From a virus, in the IMG/VR virus record IMGVR_UViG_3300027736_000077, positions 1 through 45,426 of that record: 45,426 nt of DNA; one strand, given 5' to 3'. Of this stretch, positions 8,035 through 15,974 are shown one piece after another. The translations under genes were made by a program, and so were the position numbers. A model generated the notes under the pieces. The model had not been told where the DNA came from, did not search any database, and saw nothing but the letters and a program-made list of their open reading frames with translations. How positions within the stretch are numbered: position 1 is the first letter of the stretch; each line of letters starts with the position of its first letter.

Positions 8035-10340
8035 TTCTTAATCCCCATCCAATCCAGAACAATTGTTCCAGCAAGTGAGCCAATGGCAGCAGAAGCGTCT
8101 GATGCTGCTTTGATATTCGCAGCAGAGGTGGCAGCGTTACCAGTGATGGTGGCGGTGGCAATGTTAGTAGCTCTGTCTAGCATATTCTCTCCGCTCTTCC
8201 ACGACAACTCAAGCTTGTCTCTAAAGGTCTGCGACTCTTGTGCATACTCTACAGAAGCCAAGTCTGTAGCATTCTTAGCTGACACAGCAGCGGCTGCATT
8301 AGTTGCCGCTGTATTAGCTGTAGAAATATCAGCCAAGATTTTAGCATTAGCAACGCTCACTTCACTTGCCATCTTGGCATTGAACTGATCTCTGTTGTTA
8401 GCTTCCTGTGCATTGAACTTGGCAATGTCATTAGCTGTAGCAGAGTTTGCAATGGCAATCCTGTTCTTCTCACCAGCGTTAAATGTAGAAGCAGTGAGAG
8501 CAAGCTGTGCAGATATCTTGTCTGCATCCAGTTTGTTAGTAGCATTAGTTGCTTTAGCTGCTTGAGCTAAAGCGGCATCAGATACGATAGAATCAACGAC
8601 CTTCTGAGCAACAATCATTTTAGTTTGCTGTGTGTTGTCTAGATTTTTAATGTCCATAGCCAAGAAAGCTTTGGCATTCTCTACAGCGGCCTGTTGTCTA
8701 TTGTTAAGATTGGTTGTCTCTAGTGTAGCTACTTGAGCAATCTTAGACAGAGCCACTGCGTTATCAGCAGAAAGCTGAGCAATGTTCATGGAGTTTGCTA
8801 GTCGAGAATTCTCTAGTGCAATGGTTACATTAGCATCAAAGTTTTTATTAGCAATGTCAGAAATCTTAGCTGCGTTCTTTACCTTAGCATCATATGCCTG
8901 ATCATATGCTTGGCCTAGAAACTTAGCTCTTTGCTCACCAATAAGAACAGCCACTGCTTCTCTGTTAGATAGATTCTGTTCATTCATCTTCTGATACACA
9001 GCAGCATCAGAAGTTGCAATGGGTGTAGCTGCTTCTAGAGCAGCCTGTACGATGGCTTGTCCAGCTAAGCTACTAGCACCTAAGCCTCTAGCAGCTAACG
9101 TAGCCATAGCTGTACGCATAGACGCTGCTGCCCACGGAGGTGGGTTGCCAGCATCAAAGTTTTTCATCAGCTTATTAAGCTGACCAGTGGTGGTAGATTC
9201 ATCTGTCACTGTACCTTGCTCAGCCTTGAGCTTAGCCAGTTCCTTATCCACCTCTGTCATATTAACAGCAGTACCAGAGATAGTCTCGCCAGCTTGTAAC
9301 TTTCTTTCCTCTGGTGCAACAACAGTGGCAGCAGTTCCTGTTGCTCCTGTCATTCCTGATACGGCAGTTGTAGATGGAGTTTGTTGTGCTGCTGTAACCT
9401 GTGCTTTATCAGAAACAGTACCTTGCGCTGCTGTAACACCTGCTAAGTAGGCTTTAACATCCGCAGCAGAAGAAGCGGCGGTTATCTGATCAGCCGTTAC
9501 TGTACCGGGGGTAGCTGCTTGAGAAGCAGCAGTGATTTGATTAGCCAAGGCAGTAGTTGTGGCACCTTGTTGGGTGGCTGTTCCACCCTGACCAGTAGTG
9601 GCAGTTTGTGCTGCTGTATAGCTGGGGGCTCCTCCCATAACAGGAGCACCTGTTGTGCTTGTAGTTACACCTGTAGCTGTTGTTGTTGCCCCACCAGAAG
9701 AACCCATCAGGGCAGCCATCCTAGCTGATGATACGCCATATCTAGCAGCAGCACCTTCAAGAATCTGTGCATCAGTAAAGCCTTGTGCTTTAGAAGCAGC
9801 AATGGCGTCTCTTATTTGTTGATCAGTATAAGAAGTAGTTGTAGATCCTGATGCTGATTGAGCTAACACTCTTCTCTGTGCAGCCGCCATCTCTGGAGTC
9901 GTAGGAGCAGTCCCCGGATTCTGTTTGTAGTAAGCATCCCAATCAGTTATTCCTGTGGTAGCTCCTCCAGTAATAGCACCAACAGCGCTTGTGGAGAGGG
10001 GTGCTACTGACTGTGTTGTCAAAGCGGAAGTGCCTGTAGTGGACGCGCTGCGGTTTGCATCAATTTGATTTTTCTCAAACTCCCCAATTCCAATATCATT
10101 ACCACCACCACCTGCATATCCTGCAACGCTCTCGTCAACAACACCGCCGATAGCGTAGCGGCGTTTCTTCACCATGCCACCCTTAGCCATGCGCTCAGCA
10201 AGCTTAGCTGTGATGTTGGAATATTTGTTAGCATCAGAGGGGGTTGATGCCAGATAGTCATCAAACATATCCATTGGCCCGTTGTAGCCCATCTTACGAG
10301 CTACAATTTCTCTTTGCTGTGCTGTGAAATTTTCTTTCAT
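8031..10340 (-). CDS. Ala/Thr-rich virion protein, 769 aa
   Basis: The N-terminal 35 residues are ordinary globular sequence, followed by an AKGGMVKKRRYAIGGVV motif and long low-complexity Thr/Ala/Gln/Gly regions with loosely repeated QITAA/TVTAD segments. The C-terminal half (about residues 400-750) is an Ala/Asn-rich helical or coiled-coil region, and the last residues form a hydrophobic segment (GSLAGTIVLDWMGIKK). Composition and position fit an internal or ejected protein able to form extended helices. Start and stop overlap their neighbours by four bases (ATGA). No enzymatic domain is visible. Confidence 0.65.
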   Translation of the reverse strand: MKENFTAQQREIVARKMGYNGPMDMFDDYLASTPSDANKYSNITAKLAERMAKGGMVKKRRYAIGGVVDESVAGYAGGGGNDIGIGEFEKNQIDANRSASTTGTSALTTQSVAPLSTSAVGAITGGATTGITDWDAYYKQNPGTAPTTPEMAAAQRRVLAQSASGSTTTSYTDQQIRDAIAASKAQGFTDAQILEGAAARYGVSSARMAALMGSSGGATTTATGVTTSTTGAPVMGGAPSYTAAQTATTGQGGTATQQGATTTALANQITAASQAATPGTVTADQITAASSAADVKAYLAGVTAAQGTVSDKAQVTAAQQTPSTTAVSGMTGATGTAATVVAPEERKLQAGETISGTAVNMTEVDKELAKLKAEQGTVTDESTTTGQLNKLMKNFDAGNPPPWAAASMRTAMATLAARGLGASSLAGQAIVQAALEAATPIATSDAAVYQKMNEQNLSNREAVAVLIGEQRAKFLGQAYDQAYDAKVKNAAKISDIANKNFDANVTIALENSRLANSMNIAQLSADNAVALSKIAQVATLETTNLNNRQQAAVENAKAFLAMDIKNLDNTQQTKMIVAQKVVDSIVSDAALAQAAKATNATNKLDADKISAQLALTASTFNAGEKNRIAIANSATANDIAKFNAQEANNRDQFNAKMASEVSVANAKILADISTANTAATNAAAAVSAKNATDLASVEYAQESQTFRDKLELSWKSGENMLDRATNIATATITGNAATSAANIKAASDASAAIGSLAGTIVLDWMGIKK

Positions 10341-10633
10341 TTCTTGGTTGCCTTATACAAATATTCTAAAAGTGGCTGGTTATACTTCAATACTGACAAA
10401 ATGCCAACAGTCATACAGTATATTTGCCGCTCCTCCAACTCAGTGTTCATAGAATAATCTATGGCATGAAGGATTTCATGTAACACTGTATCCAATTCCA
10501 TAGCAGGTTGCTGGTCTGCCTTTATTTTAATCAACAAATTCTCATAGTCACAGTAGCCAAACATGTTGGGCAGGTGCTGTTCTATTTCTATTTGATATTC
10601 CCTGCCTAAAACATTTACTGACTTAGGTATCAT
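10337..10633 (-). CDS. small HExxH metallopeptidase-like protein
   Basis: A 98-residue protein with the zinc-binding helix LHEILHAID (His52, Glu53, His56), the signature of gluzincin-type peptidases such as the ImmA/IrrE and SprT-like families. The first 45 residues look like a beta-rich scaffold (VNVLGREYQIEIE). The start chosen is two bases after the endolysin stop; a start seven codons upstream would overlap the endolysin. Coupled to the lysis genes, so a role in envelope breakdown or in cleaving a host or virion protein are both possible. The third zinc ligand is not clear. Confidence 0.65.
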   Translation of the reverse strand: MIPKSVNVLGREYQIEIEQHLPNMFGYCDYENLLIKIKADQQPAMELDTVLHEILHAIDYSMNTELEERQIYCMTVGILSVLKYNQPLLEYLYKATKK

Positions 10634-10635
10634 TG

Positions 10636-11079
10636 TCAGTCCAATAGTTTGCATTCAGCAGCACGGCGCTTTACCAGCCCCGGCAACACTCTGCCACCGC
10701 CCTTTGTCCATAACATCAATTGTTCTTGGGCTGCTTCCCAATCCTGCTCATTTATCTTACGCTTAAGAGTGCTGGTTTGTAACCGGCCTATCCCCAAGTT
10801 GTAGCAGAAGTCTACGATGGCATTGCACTTGCGCTCATCTGTTAACAAGATAGGACAAAAGCGCAAGACCCCCGGAAGGTACGTGTGTTCCAACTCTTTC
10901 ATCAACAAGGCGTAAGCCTCTGGTTCTGAGATAGGAGGGTCAGTTAAGACCACCTTCCTACCACCAGCATAATAGGTACTGCCATAGCCTATCGTTGGGA
11001 CACCAGCAGGACAGAGGTATGTCTTGCTGGAAAACCCCTCGAATTGCTTACACAAATTGGCAGCAATAGTTAGGTTCAT
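10636..11079 (-). CDS. endolysin, T4-type lysozyme (glycoside hydrolase 24)
   Basis: Peptidoglycan-degrading lysozyme for host lysis. The catalytic signature is E14-x8-C23-x5-T29, within FEGFSSKTYLCPAGVPTIGYGST, where Cys replaces the Asp of T4 lysozyme. This E-C-T triad is known in some phage lysozymes. At 147 residues it has the normal single-domain length. No N-terminal signal-anchor is evident, so release through the neighbouring holin is expected. The start codon overlaps the holin stop (ATGA). Confidence 0.92.
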   Translation of the reverse strand: MNLTIAANLCKQFEGFSSKTYLCPAGVPTIGYGSTYYAGGRKVVLTDPPISEPEAYALLMKELEHTYLPGVLRFCPILLTDERKCNAIVDFCYNLGIGRLQTSTLKRKINEQDWEAAQEQLMLWTKGGGRVLPGLVKRRAAECKLLD

Positions 11080-11570
11080 AGACCACGCTTGGATAAGGTA
11101 CGATCAAGGAACCAGTAGTTCAATGTTCCACTAACCAGAGCAGCGAAGTCACCGCTCATCATGAGCTTAAATACAACGTCAGGTGGAGAACCCATGTTCC
11201 ATGAATTCCATGCAAACCAGATGTGAACAAAGCTCCACAAAGCCAAGATCCAATAGGTAACCATAGGACGCACAGAAGCGGATAGGCTAGCTACCCAGCC
11301 ACCTGCTGCCTTAACCATTTCTGTCTGCTGCTCAATGGCGCTGTTGAAGGCATTCATGACACCAGCATCCACTGTTGCCTCACGCACTGCACCAATCTCT
11401 GCCAGCTTCTGTTGACCACGAAGAGTCTCTAGGGAGCATTGCTGCTCAAACATTAAGCGCTCGTGGATGCGCTCGTCTTTCTTATCCAGCCACTTGAGCA
11501 CCTCTGGGGCAAGCCTAAAGATACCTCCAAGCAAGCTGCCTAATACACCACCGCTTAATATTTCAAACAT
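11076..11570 (-). CDS. holin-type membrane protein
   Basis: A 164-residue protein with an N-terminal Gly/Leu hydrophobic stretch (SGGVLGSLLGGIF), a charged helical centre, and two C-terminal membrane segments (MVTYWILALWSFVHIWFAW and the region DFAALVSGTLNYWFLD). This matches the layout of the three-segment holin family linked to phages and gene transfer agents. It is expected to form lesions in the inner membrane that let the endolysin out. It lies directly before the endolysin with a four-base overlap. Confidence 0.75.
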   Translation of the reverse strand: MFEILSGGVLGSLLGGIFRLAPEVLKWLDKKDERIHERLMFEQQCSLETLRGQQKLAEIGAVREATVDAGVMNAFNSAIEQQTEMVKAAGGWVASLSASVRPMVTYWILALWSFVHIWFAWNSWNMGSPPDVVFKLMMSGDFAALVSGTLNYWFLDRTLSKRGL

Positions 11571-11571
11571 G

Positions 11572-12015
11572 TTATTTCAGATTCTTGAGTTTGTACAAGG
11601 TGCTGAGGAACAGCGCCACGGCTTCGTCAATCAGATTCTGGATGGCTGTGTCACCTTGATCAACAGCGTCATAGCGCATGTTCTCTACTTCGTCCAGCAG
11701 AGATTGGATCATATCAATGGTGGCTCCGCTGTAGTTGTTGGGGACAAAAGGAATATCAATGATGCCGTGGCGGCCTTGGTATGCCTCAGTGATGCTATCA
11801 GCAATCTCAACAATACCATCATAGAAAGTATTGAGAGCCATGTGATCAGCAAAGCTGCGTGTCTTCAGATGTTCTCTGTGAGCAATCTCTCTGCTCAAGA
11901 ATAGCGTACCAATCAATTGACCAATATCACCACCAGAAGATTGGCTAGAAGAGATGCCCCCTAGATTCTCATTACCGCTATTACGCTTAACAATCAAACT
12001 CGTCAACACTGCCAT
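11572..12015 (-). CDS. ferritin/Dps-like phage protein (DUF5856-type)
   Basis: A helical protein whose core, HREHLKTRSFADHMALNTFYD followed by IVEIADSITEAYQG, has the spacing of His and Glu residues seen in Dps/ferritin-like four-helix proteins. I recall very similar phage proteins grouped as DUF5856; I cannot confirm that here. A role in binding iron or protecting DNA or the particle is possible but unproven. It sits between the holin and a membrane protein gene, each one or two bases away. Confidence 0.65.
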   Translation of the reverse strand: MAVLTSLIVKRNSGNENLGGISSSQSSGGDIGQLIGTLFLSREIAHREHLKTRSFADHMALNTFYDGIVEIADSITEAYQGRHGIIDIPFVPNNYSGATIDMIQSLLDEVENMRYDAVDQGDTAIQNLIDEAVALFLSTLYKLKNLK

Positions 12016-12016
12016 A

Positions 12017-12517
12017 TCAAACTCCTCTAGTAAAAACCATGTGCCATATCAAAGCACCTATGGGGATTATTGCTGCTACACCCCCAATGAATAAAAATAT
12101 ATTCATAAACAATTCGCCAAGAGCTTCTTTATCTTTTTGCTTCTTATCAGCTATGGCCTTCTCCATGTCGGCCTTTTCTTTATGCATCCTAACCCTGTGT
12201 GCCATCATCTCTTCCCACACACTCTTGTTACCTGTCATAAAGAGCATACTCTTAAGCTCTTTCTCCGCTTCCCAAAGCTGCTTAGATTGCCAAGCTAGCT
12301 CCAATGCTTCCTTGTTTATCTGCTCATCAGACTTACCTATGTTGTGTACTCTAGCCTTATTGTTGGCTGTGTGTATTGCATCTGCGCTTTCATAGAAAGT
12401 AGAGAACTCTTTATATAAACTCTTTACATCCTTACCAAGCGCAACAGCCTTCTTGATATTCGCAACCACTGTCTGGGCTGTAGCAAACGCTATGCCTATA
12501 GAGATTGGGTCTATCAC
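12017..12517 (-). CDS. C-terminally anchored coiled-coil protein, lysis region
   Basis: A 166-residue protein with a GTG start that overlaps the stop of the preceding small gene (GTGA). An N-terminal hydrophobic segment (ISIGIAFATAQTVVANI) is followed by charged coiled-coil helices, ending in a strong membrane segment (LFIGGVAAIIPIGALIWHMVF). Membrane topology and position next to the holin suggest a lysis or membrane function, possibly spanin-like or a holin regulator. No family assignment is secure. Confidence 0.6.
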   Translation of the reverse strand: MIDPISIGIAFATAQTVVANIKKAVALGKDVKSLYKEFSTFYESADAIHTANNKARVHNIGKSDEQINKEALELAWQSKQLWEAEKELKSMLFMTGNKSVWEEMMAHRVRMHKEKADMEKAIADKKQKDKEALGELFMNIFLFIGGVAAIIPIGALIWHMVFTRGV

Positions 12518-12690
12518 TTCTTTGTCTCATCGGGTTTCTTAACAACTATAGTCCAACGGCATATCTTCTTGTCATAAATAAATTCATTAACTCCGTATGT
12601 GTCCTTTGGCTTTATGTCTCTGCATACTAAGACTAGGTAAGTCTCTGTGTTAGGCCAAGGAATGTCATACGAAGCTAACAGGTGCTCCAT
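12514..12690 (-). CDS. 58-residue small protein
   Basis: Too short for common ORF thresholds but well supported by context. Its ATG overlaps the stop of the upstream gene by one base (TGATG), and its own stop overlaps the GTG start of the downstream gene (GTGA), so it fills the gap exactly. The protein begins MEHLLASYDIPWPNTETY and contains the beta-like segment YLVLVCRDIKPKD and a Lys-rich end. No membrane segment and no family recognised. Confidence 0.7.
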   Translation of the reverse strand: MEHLLASYDIPWPNTETYLVLVCRDIKPKDTYGVNEFIYDKKICRWTIVVKKPDETKK

Positions 12691-12926
12691 CACTTGTCTG
12701 CTTTGTGATCTAGCTTATCTACTATCTTGCTTAGCATTTCTTTAATGTCTTTTAGATCGCTGCGATAATCTTCACGCATGACAAATTCTCTGGGTAGCTC
12801 CTCACGAAGCTTAGCCAGATCATTCTTTAGCTCTTTCACAGCAGCCCATATTTCTCTAGCAAACCAGCCAACTAACGAGAAGAGAACAGCAATGACAGAG
12901 TTAACGACATGTTGAAGATCATCCAT
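12690..12926 (-). CDS. single-span membrane protein with coiled-coil tail
   Basis: A 78-residue protein with one N-terminal membrane segment (VVNSVIAVLFSLVGWFAREIWAAV), then an extended charged coiled coil ending IKEMLSKIVDKLDHKADK. This layout is common for small phage membrane proteins in lysis regions, such as accessory holins. The start overlaps the stop of the kinase gene (TAATG). Confidence 0.65.
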   Translation of the reverse strand: MDDLQHVVNSVIAVLFSLVGWFAREIWAAVKELKNDLAKLREELPREFVMREDYRSDLKDIKEMLSKIVDKLDHKADK

Positions 12927-13768
12927 TACACACCCATTTTCTTTCTAATTTCCGTAGCAGAAATTGCATGAGTGGCAGCATCAAACACTTCTTGTTCAAT
13001 CTTGTAGCCAACGTCTCTACCATATGTGATGTTCACGACATTAGGTACAAGCTGAATCTCATACTGTCCTTGATACAAAGGATCAAGATCGCGCCTAATC
13101 AAATCTTTGACTTGCTCAGCAGCAAAAGGATTAGAACCGTTCCACCCTTGGCAGTCTCTGATCTGAATAACCACTTGACCTGTCTTGGCAATGGCTCTGT
13201 CAAACAAAGCACGATGCCCCGGATGCCACGGTTGCCAGCGTCCTAACATCTGCACTGTTTCTTTTTTCCAATCAAACACAGGACGGCGGCGCTCATCAAG
13301 GATATGATTGCCGATGAACTCAGCCCACTTATCGCAGTCTTGTTCTGTCACTCTGAAGTCGTAGACTGTTGGAGGAATGAATGCCTTGTTGGTATCATCA
13401 AAGCGTCCCTTGTCAATGGTGTCTACCCAGATAGTCCAATCAGCTTTGAAGTTGTTACGCATCTCAACCAAGGGAGCTACGAAGTCACAGATGACATAGT
13501 CGCTGTTAGACTTGAGAGCAAACTCAGCCATACGCAAAGACTGACGAATACGTCCTTCATTAGAGAAGTCCCAATCGTTATAGCTCTTGCGTACATCGTC
13601 TGCATTGAACCACTGCACACTGCACTTATAGCTTGTGGGAATGAAGTCCATTGCCCGATAGGCTGGCATGTTCTTAACTGTTGAATTCTCCTCAAGATAT
13701 TTCTTGAGTGCAGCAGCTAGATATGTCTTGCCAGATCCGGGCAGACCCATGATTAAAATCTTTTTCAT
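12926..13768 (-). CDS. bifunctional APS-kinase-like kinase / nucleotidylyltransferase
   Basis: Residues 1-160 are a P-loop kinase: Walker A GLPGSGKT (8-15), then WFNADDVR and DWDFSNEGRIRQSLRMAEFA, which match the substrate and helix motifs of adenylylsulfate kinase (CysC), and a DFVAP segment at the place of the CysC ISP motif. Residues 172-280 are a nucleotidylyltransferase: GRWQPWHPGH (H182-x-x-H185) and ISATEIRKKM, typical of the NMNAT/cytidylyltransferase superfamily. If the kinase is a true APS kinase, it would make PAPS, the donor for the sulfotransferase encoded nearby. The partner domain is not an ATP sulfurylase by motif, so the substrate chain is uncertain. Confidence 0.75.
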   Translation of the reverse strand: MKKILIMGLPGSGKTYLAAALKKYLEENSTVKNMPAYRAMDFIPTSYKCSVQWFNADDVRKSYNDWDFSNEGRIRQSLRMAEFALKSNSDYVICDFVAPLVEMRNNFKADWTIWVDTIDKGRFDDTNKAFIPPTVYDFRVTEQDCDKWAEFIGNHILDERRRPVFDWKKETVQMLGRWQPWHPGHRALFDRAIAKTGQVVIQIRDCQGWNGSNPFAAEQVKDLIRRDLDPLYQGQYEIQLVPNVVNITYGRDVGYKIEQEVFDAATHAISATEIRKKMGV

Positions 13769-14346
13769 TCTTTAATCGCTTTCATTTTGATAAGTGTGTG
13801 TACTGCTACGTTGTTTGCTTCACGCATCAACCGGCGAAACATGAAGTCTTCATCATGGGTGATTGTCTTATCTTCCATCTTCTTCTTCATACGCTCTACC
13901 ATCTCTGCATAGAACTGGTCATATTCAAAATCAAACCAAACCATTTCCCAATTCACGTTGTACTTAAGACCCATTCCAGAACTGGAGCCATAGGCTGCAA
14001 TGTGTTCCTTGTTAGTCTTTTGGCAGAACATATACATGCCACCTACAGTGATTGGCCTACAGTGTGTAGGATCTGAGTAGAAGTTATCGTGGAAATGATG
14101 AGGCACAACAATGTCAAGAATTGCGCCGTGCTTTGCAACACGATACAGTTCTTGCATTAGTCCAATGAACCCACTCCCGATATGCTCAAGAATGTGATGT
14201 GCTCTAATTTCATCTACTGAGTTGTCCTCTAGTGGAAGCTTTTCTTTCTCAATGTTGCAGAGAAAGTCAGGCTCCACTAAAGGATCATCATCAATATTGA
14301 GAAATCCATCAATGCGTTTATAACCGCTACCCAGATTTATTTTCAT
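13765..14346 (-). CDS. SAM-dependent methyltransferase (class I)
   Basis: A 193-residue Rossmann-type methyltransferase. Motif I is INLGSG (residues 3-8), followed by an acidic NIDDD end of strand 2, LPLEDNSVDEIRAHHILEHI (the Methyltransf_11-like DxVxxxHVLEH region) and LYRVAKHGAILDIVVPHHFH. The substrate cannot be read from sequence; it has no DNA-methylase catalytic motif (no NPPY or DPPY). Four-base overlaps on both sides put it in one translational unit with the kinase gene and the small protein upstream, and close to a sulfotransferase/glycosyltransferase, so a sugar or surface modification is a reasonable inference. Confidence 0.8.
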   Translation of the reverse strand: MKINLGSGYKRIDGFLNIDDDPLVEPDFLCNIEKEKLPLEDNSVDEIRAHHILEHIGSGFIGLMQELYRVAKHGAILDIVVPHHFHDNFYSDPTHCRPITVGGMYMFCQKTNKEHIAAYGSSSGMGLKYNVNWEMVWFDFEYDQFYAEMVERMKKKMEDKTITHDEDFMFRRLMREANNVAVHTLIKMKAIKE

Positions 14347-14735
14347 AGAAGTGCGTCTAGTTCGTCATGAGTTGTACAAGCATCTATTGTAGCTTGTTTT
14401 GTAACCATAGCCTGACGAGCTAGTTCAATGGCAGACGCATCAAACGTCAGCGGGTTGCTGGCTTGCTGGTTGACCACACGCTGGAACTCGAACTGGGCAT
14501 TGCCCTTCATGCCGCCTTTGCGCTCGTCCACCGAGATGTCGAACGTGCCGTACACAATTTGCACTGGGTCTTGGCTGATATCAAAGGTGTGGGCTGTGTA
14601 GCCTTGACGATGGGCTGTGATTGCAGGGCGCACTTCAACAGCGTTTTTCCAGCCGTTGTTGCCAACACCTTCAGATGGTGGAGTGTCCCAGCATTGCTTG
14701 ACCTCACCGTTAACTACTTGCACATATAAAGACAT
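14343..14735 (-). CDS. tail-associated small protein with assembly-type C-terminus
   Basis: A 130-residue protein opening with MSLYVQVVNGEVKQCWDTPPSEGVG, a beta-rich start often seen in small phage tail proteins, and ending in a helical segment (ELARQAMVTKQATIDACTTHDELDALL) similar to the C-termini of tail-fibre assembly or attachment proteins. A good ribosome site (AAGGAG) precedes the ATG. It follows a propeller gene. The function is inferred from position. Confidence 0.55.
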   Translation of the reverse strand: MSLYVQVVNGEVKQCWDTPPSEGVGNNGWKNAVEVRPAITAHRQGYTAHTFDISQDPVQIVYGTFDISVDERKGGMKGNAQFEFQRVVNQQASNPLTFDASAIELARQAMVTKQATIDACTTHDELDALL

Positions 14736-14756
14736 AAAAATACTCCTTGTAAAAAA

Positions 14757-15974
14757 TTAAATTGATTTTAAAGCTAGTGTAAACCCAGCGCCAGACATTA
14801 TGTCTGACCATTTAGTAAGTGAGCCAACTTGTTTTGGGGAAGAGTATGCTGTAGTATTTCCAAGACCTAACTCCCCATTTGGAGAAGAACCCCAGCCCCA
14901 TAAAGTACCATTTGTTTGAATAGCTAAAGTGCTGTAACCACTACCTGATGCTTTTAACCAATTAGTAAGTGCGCCTACTTGTTTTGGGGAAGAATAATTT
15001 GTATTGTTTCCAAGCCCAAGAACCCCACTAGAATTGCTACCCCAACTCCATAATGTTCCATCAGTTTTAATTGCTAAGGACATTTCCCCACAAGGAGATA
15101 TTTTTGACCAGTCAGTTAATGCTCCAACTTGTTTTGGTGATGAATAATTTGTTCTATTATTTAAACCGAGTTGACCAGCAGCGTTATAGCCCCAAGACCA
15201 CAATGTTCCATCAGTTTTAATAGCTAAAGTTTGCGCTCTTCCTGCATAAACATTTGACCAAGCAGTTAAAGCACCAACTTGTTTTGGAGAAGAATAATTT
15301 GTTGTGTTTCCAAGGCCAAGTTGACCATTATTATTTCTACCCCAAGACCATAACGTACCATCGGTTTTAATTGCAATAGTAAAATATGATCCACAGGCTA
15401 CCTTTAACCAGCTAGTTAAAGCGCCTACTTGCTTTGGGGATGAGTAGTAGGTTACGTTTCCTAAACCAAGACCACCTAGAGCGTTATATCCCCAGCCCCA
15501 TAATGTTCCATCAGTTTTAATTGCAATTGCCGCCGTGCCGCCGCCAGTACTTATAGTACTCCAGTTAGTCAGAGCGCCAACTTGCTTTGGGGATGAGTAA
15601 GCTGTTGTGTTGCCCAGACCAAGCGCACCAGAACTAGCAGTCCCCCAACTCCACAAAGTCCCATCTGTTTTAATGGCAAATGAAGCACCATCAGCTTTAC
15701 CAATATTCAGTTTTGACCAAGTAGTCAATGACCCAACTTGCTTTGGAGAAGAATAATAAGTCCTGTTATTTAAACCAAGATTGCCATTGTTGCCATTTCC
15801 CCAACTCCATAATCCATTTGGGGCAGCAACACCCGGAGTAGGCCACAAACTTTGACCTAACCAATACTCAACTTGATCAATTGTCCAAATACCAGATGCG
15901 GACGCAGTTGCCCAATTGCCAGACGGAACTGGAGCAGTCTTGCTGATTATTCCACCGGGGTACTTTGTAGACAT
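14757..15974 (-). CDS. RCC1-type seven-bladed beta-propeller protein (copy 3), probable receptor-binding tail protein
   Basis: After a 55-residue N-terminal domain (PGGIISKTAPVPSGNW, then GIWTIDQVEYWLG...LWP), the protein is seven repeats of about 52 residues. Each repeat has an AIKTDGTLWSWG strand, a GxLGLGN turn and YSSPKQVGALTNW. This is the RCC1/BLIP-II fold. The N-terminal GIWT...WP pattern is one I associate with phage tail proteins and may anchor it to the tail. The start overlaps the stop of the sulfotransferase gene (TAATG). One of three paralogues in this block. Confidence 0.8.
   Translation of the reverse strand: MSTKYPGGIISKTAPVPSGNWATASASGIWTIDQVEYWLGQSLWPTPGVAAPNGLWSWGNGNNGNLGLNNRTYYSSPKQVGSLTTWSKLNIGKADGASFAIKTDGTLWSWGTASSGALGLGNTTAYSSPKQVGALTNWSTISTGGGTAAIAIKTDGTLWGWGYNALGGLGLGNVTYYSSPKQVGALTSWLKVACGSYFTIAIKTDGTLWSWGRNNNGQLGLGNTTNYSSPKQVGALTAWSNVYAGRAQTLAIKTDGTLWSWGYNAAGQLGLNNRTNYSSPKQVGALTDWSKISPCGEMSLAIKTDGTLWSWGSNSSGVLGLGNNTNYSSPKQVGALTNWLKASGSGYSTLAIQTNGTLWGWGSSPNGELGLGNTTAYSSPKQVGSLTKWSDIMSGAGFTLALKSI

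Noticed and set aside
12926-13768. ATP sulfurylase as second domain of the kinase gene
   Set aside because: The HPGH and ISATEIR motifs fit the NMNAT/cytidylyltransferase type better than ATP sulfurylase.
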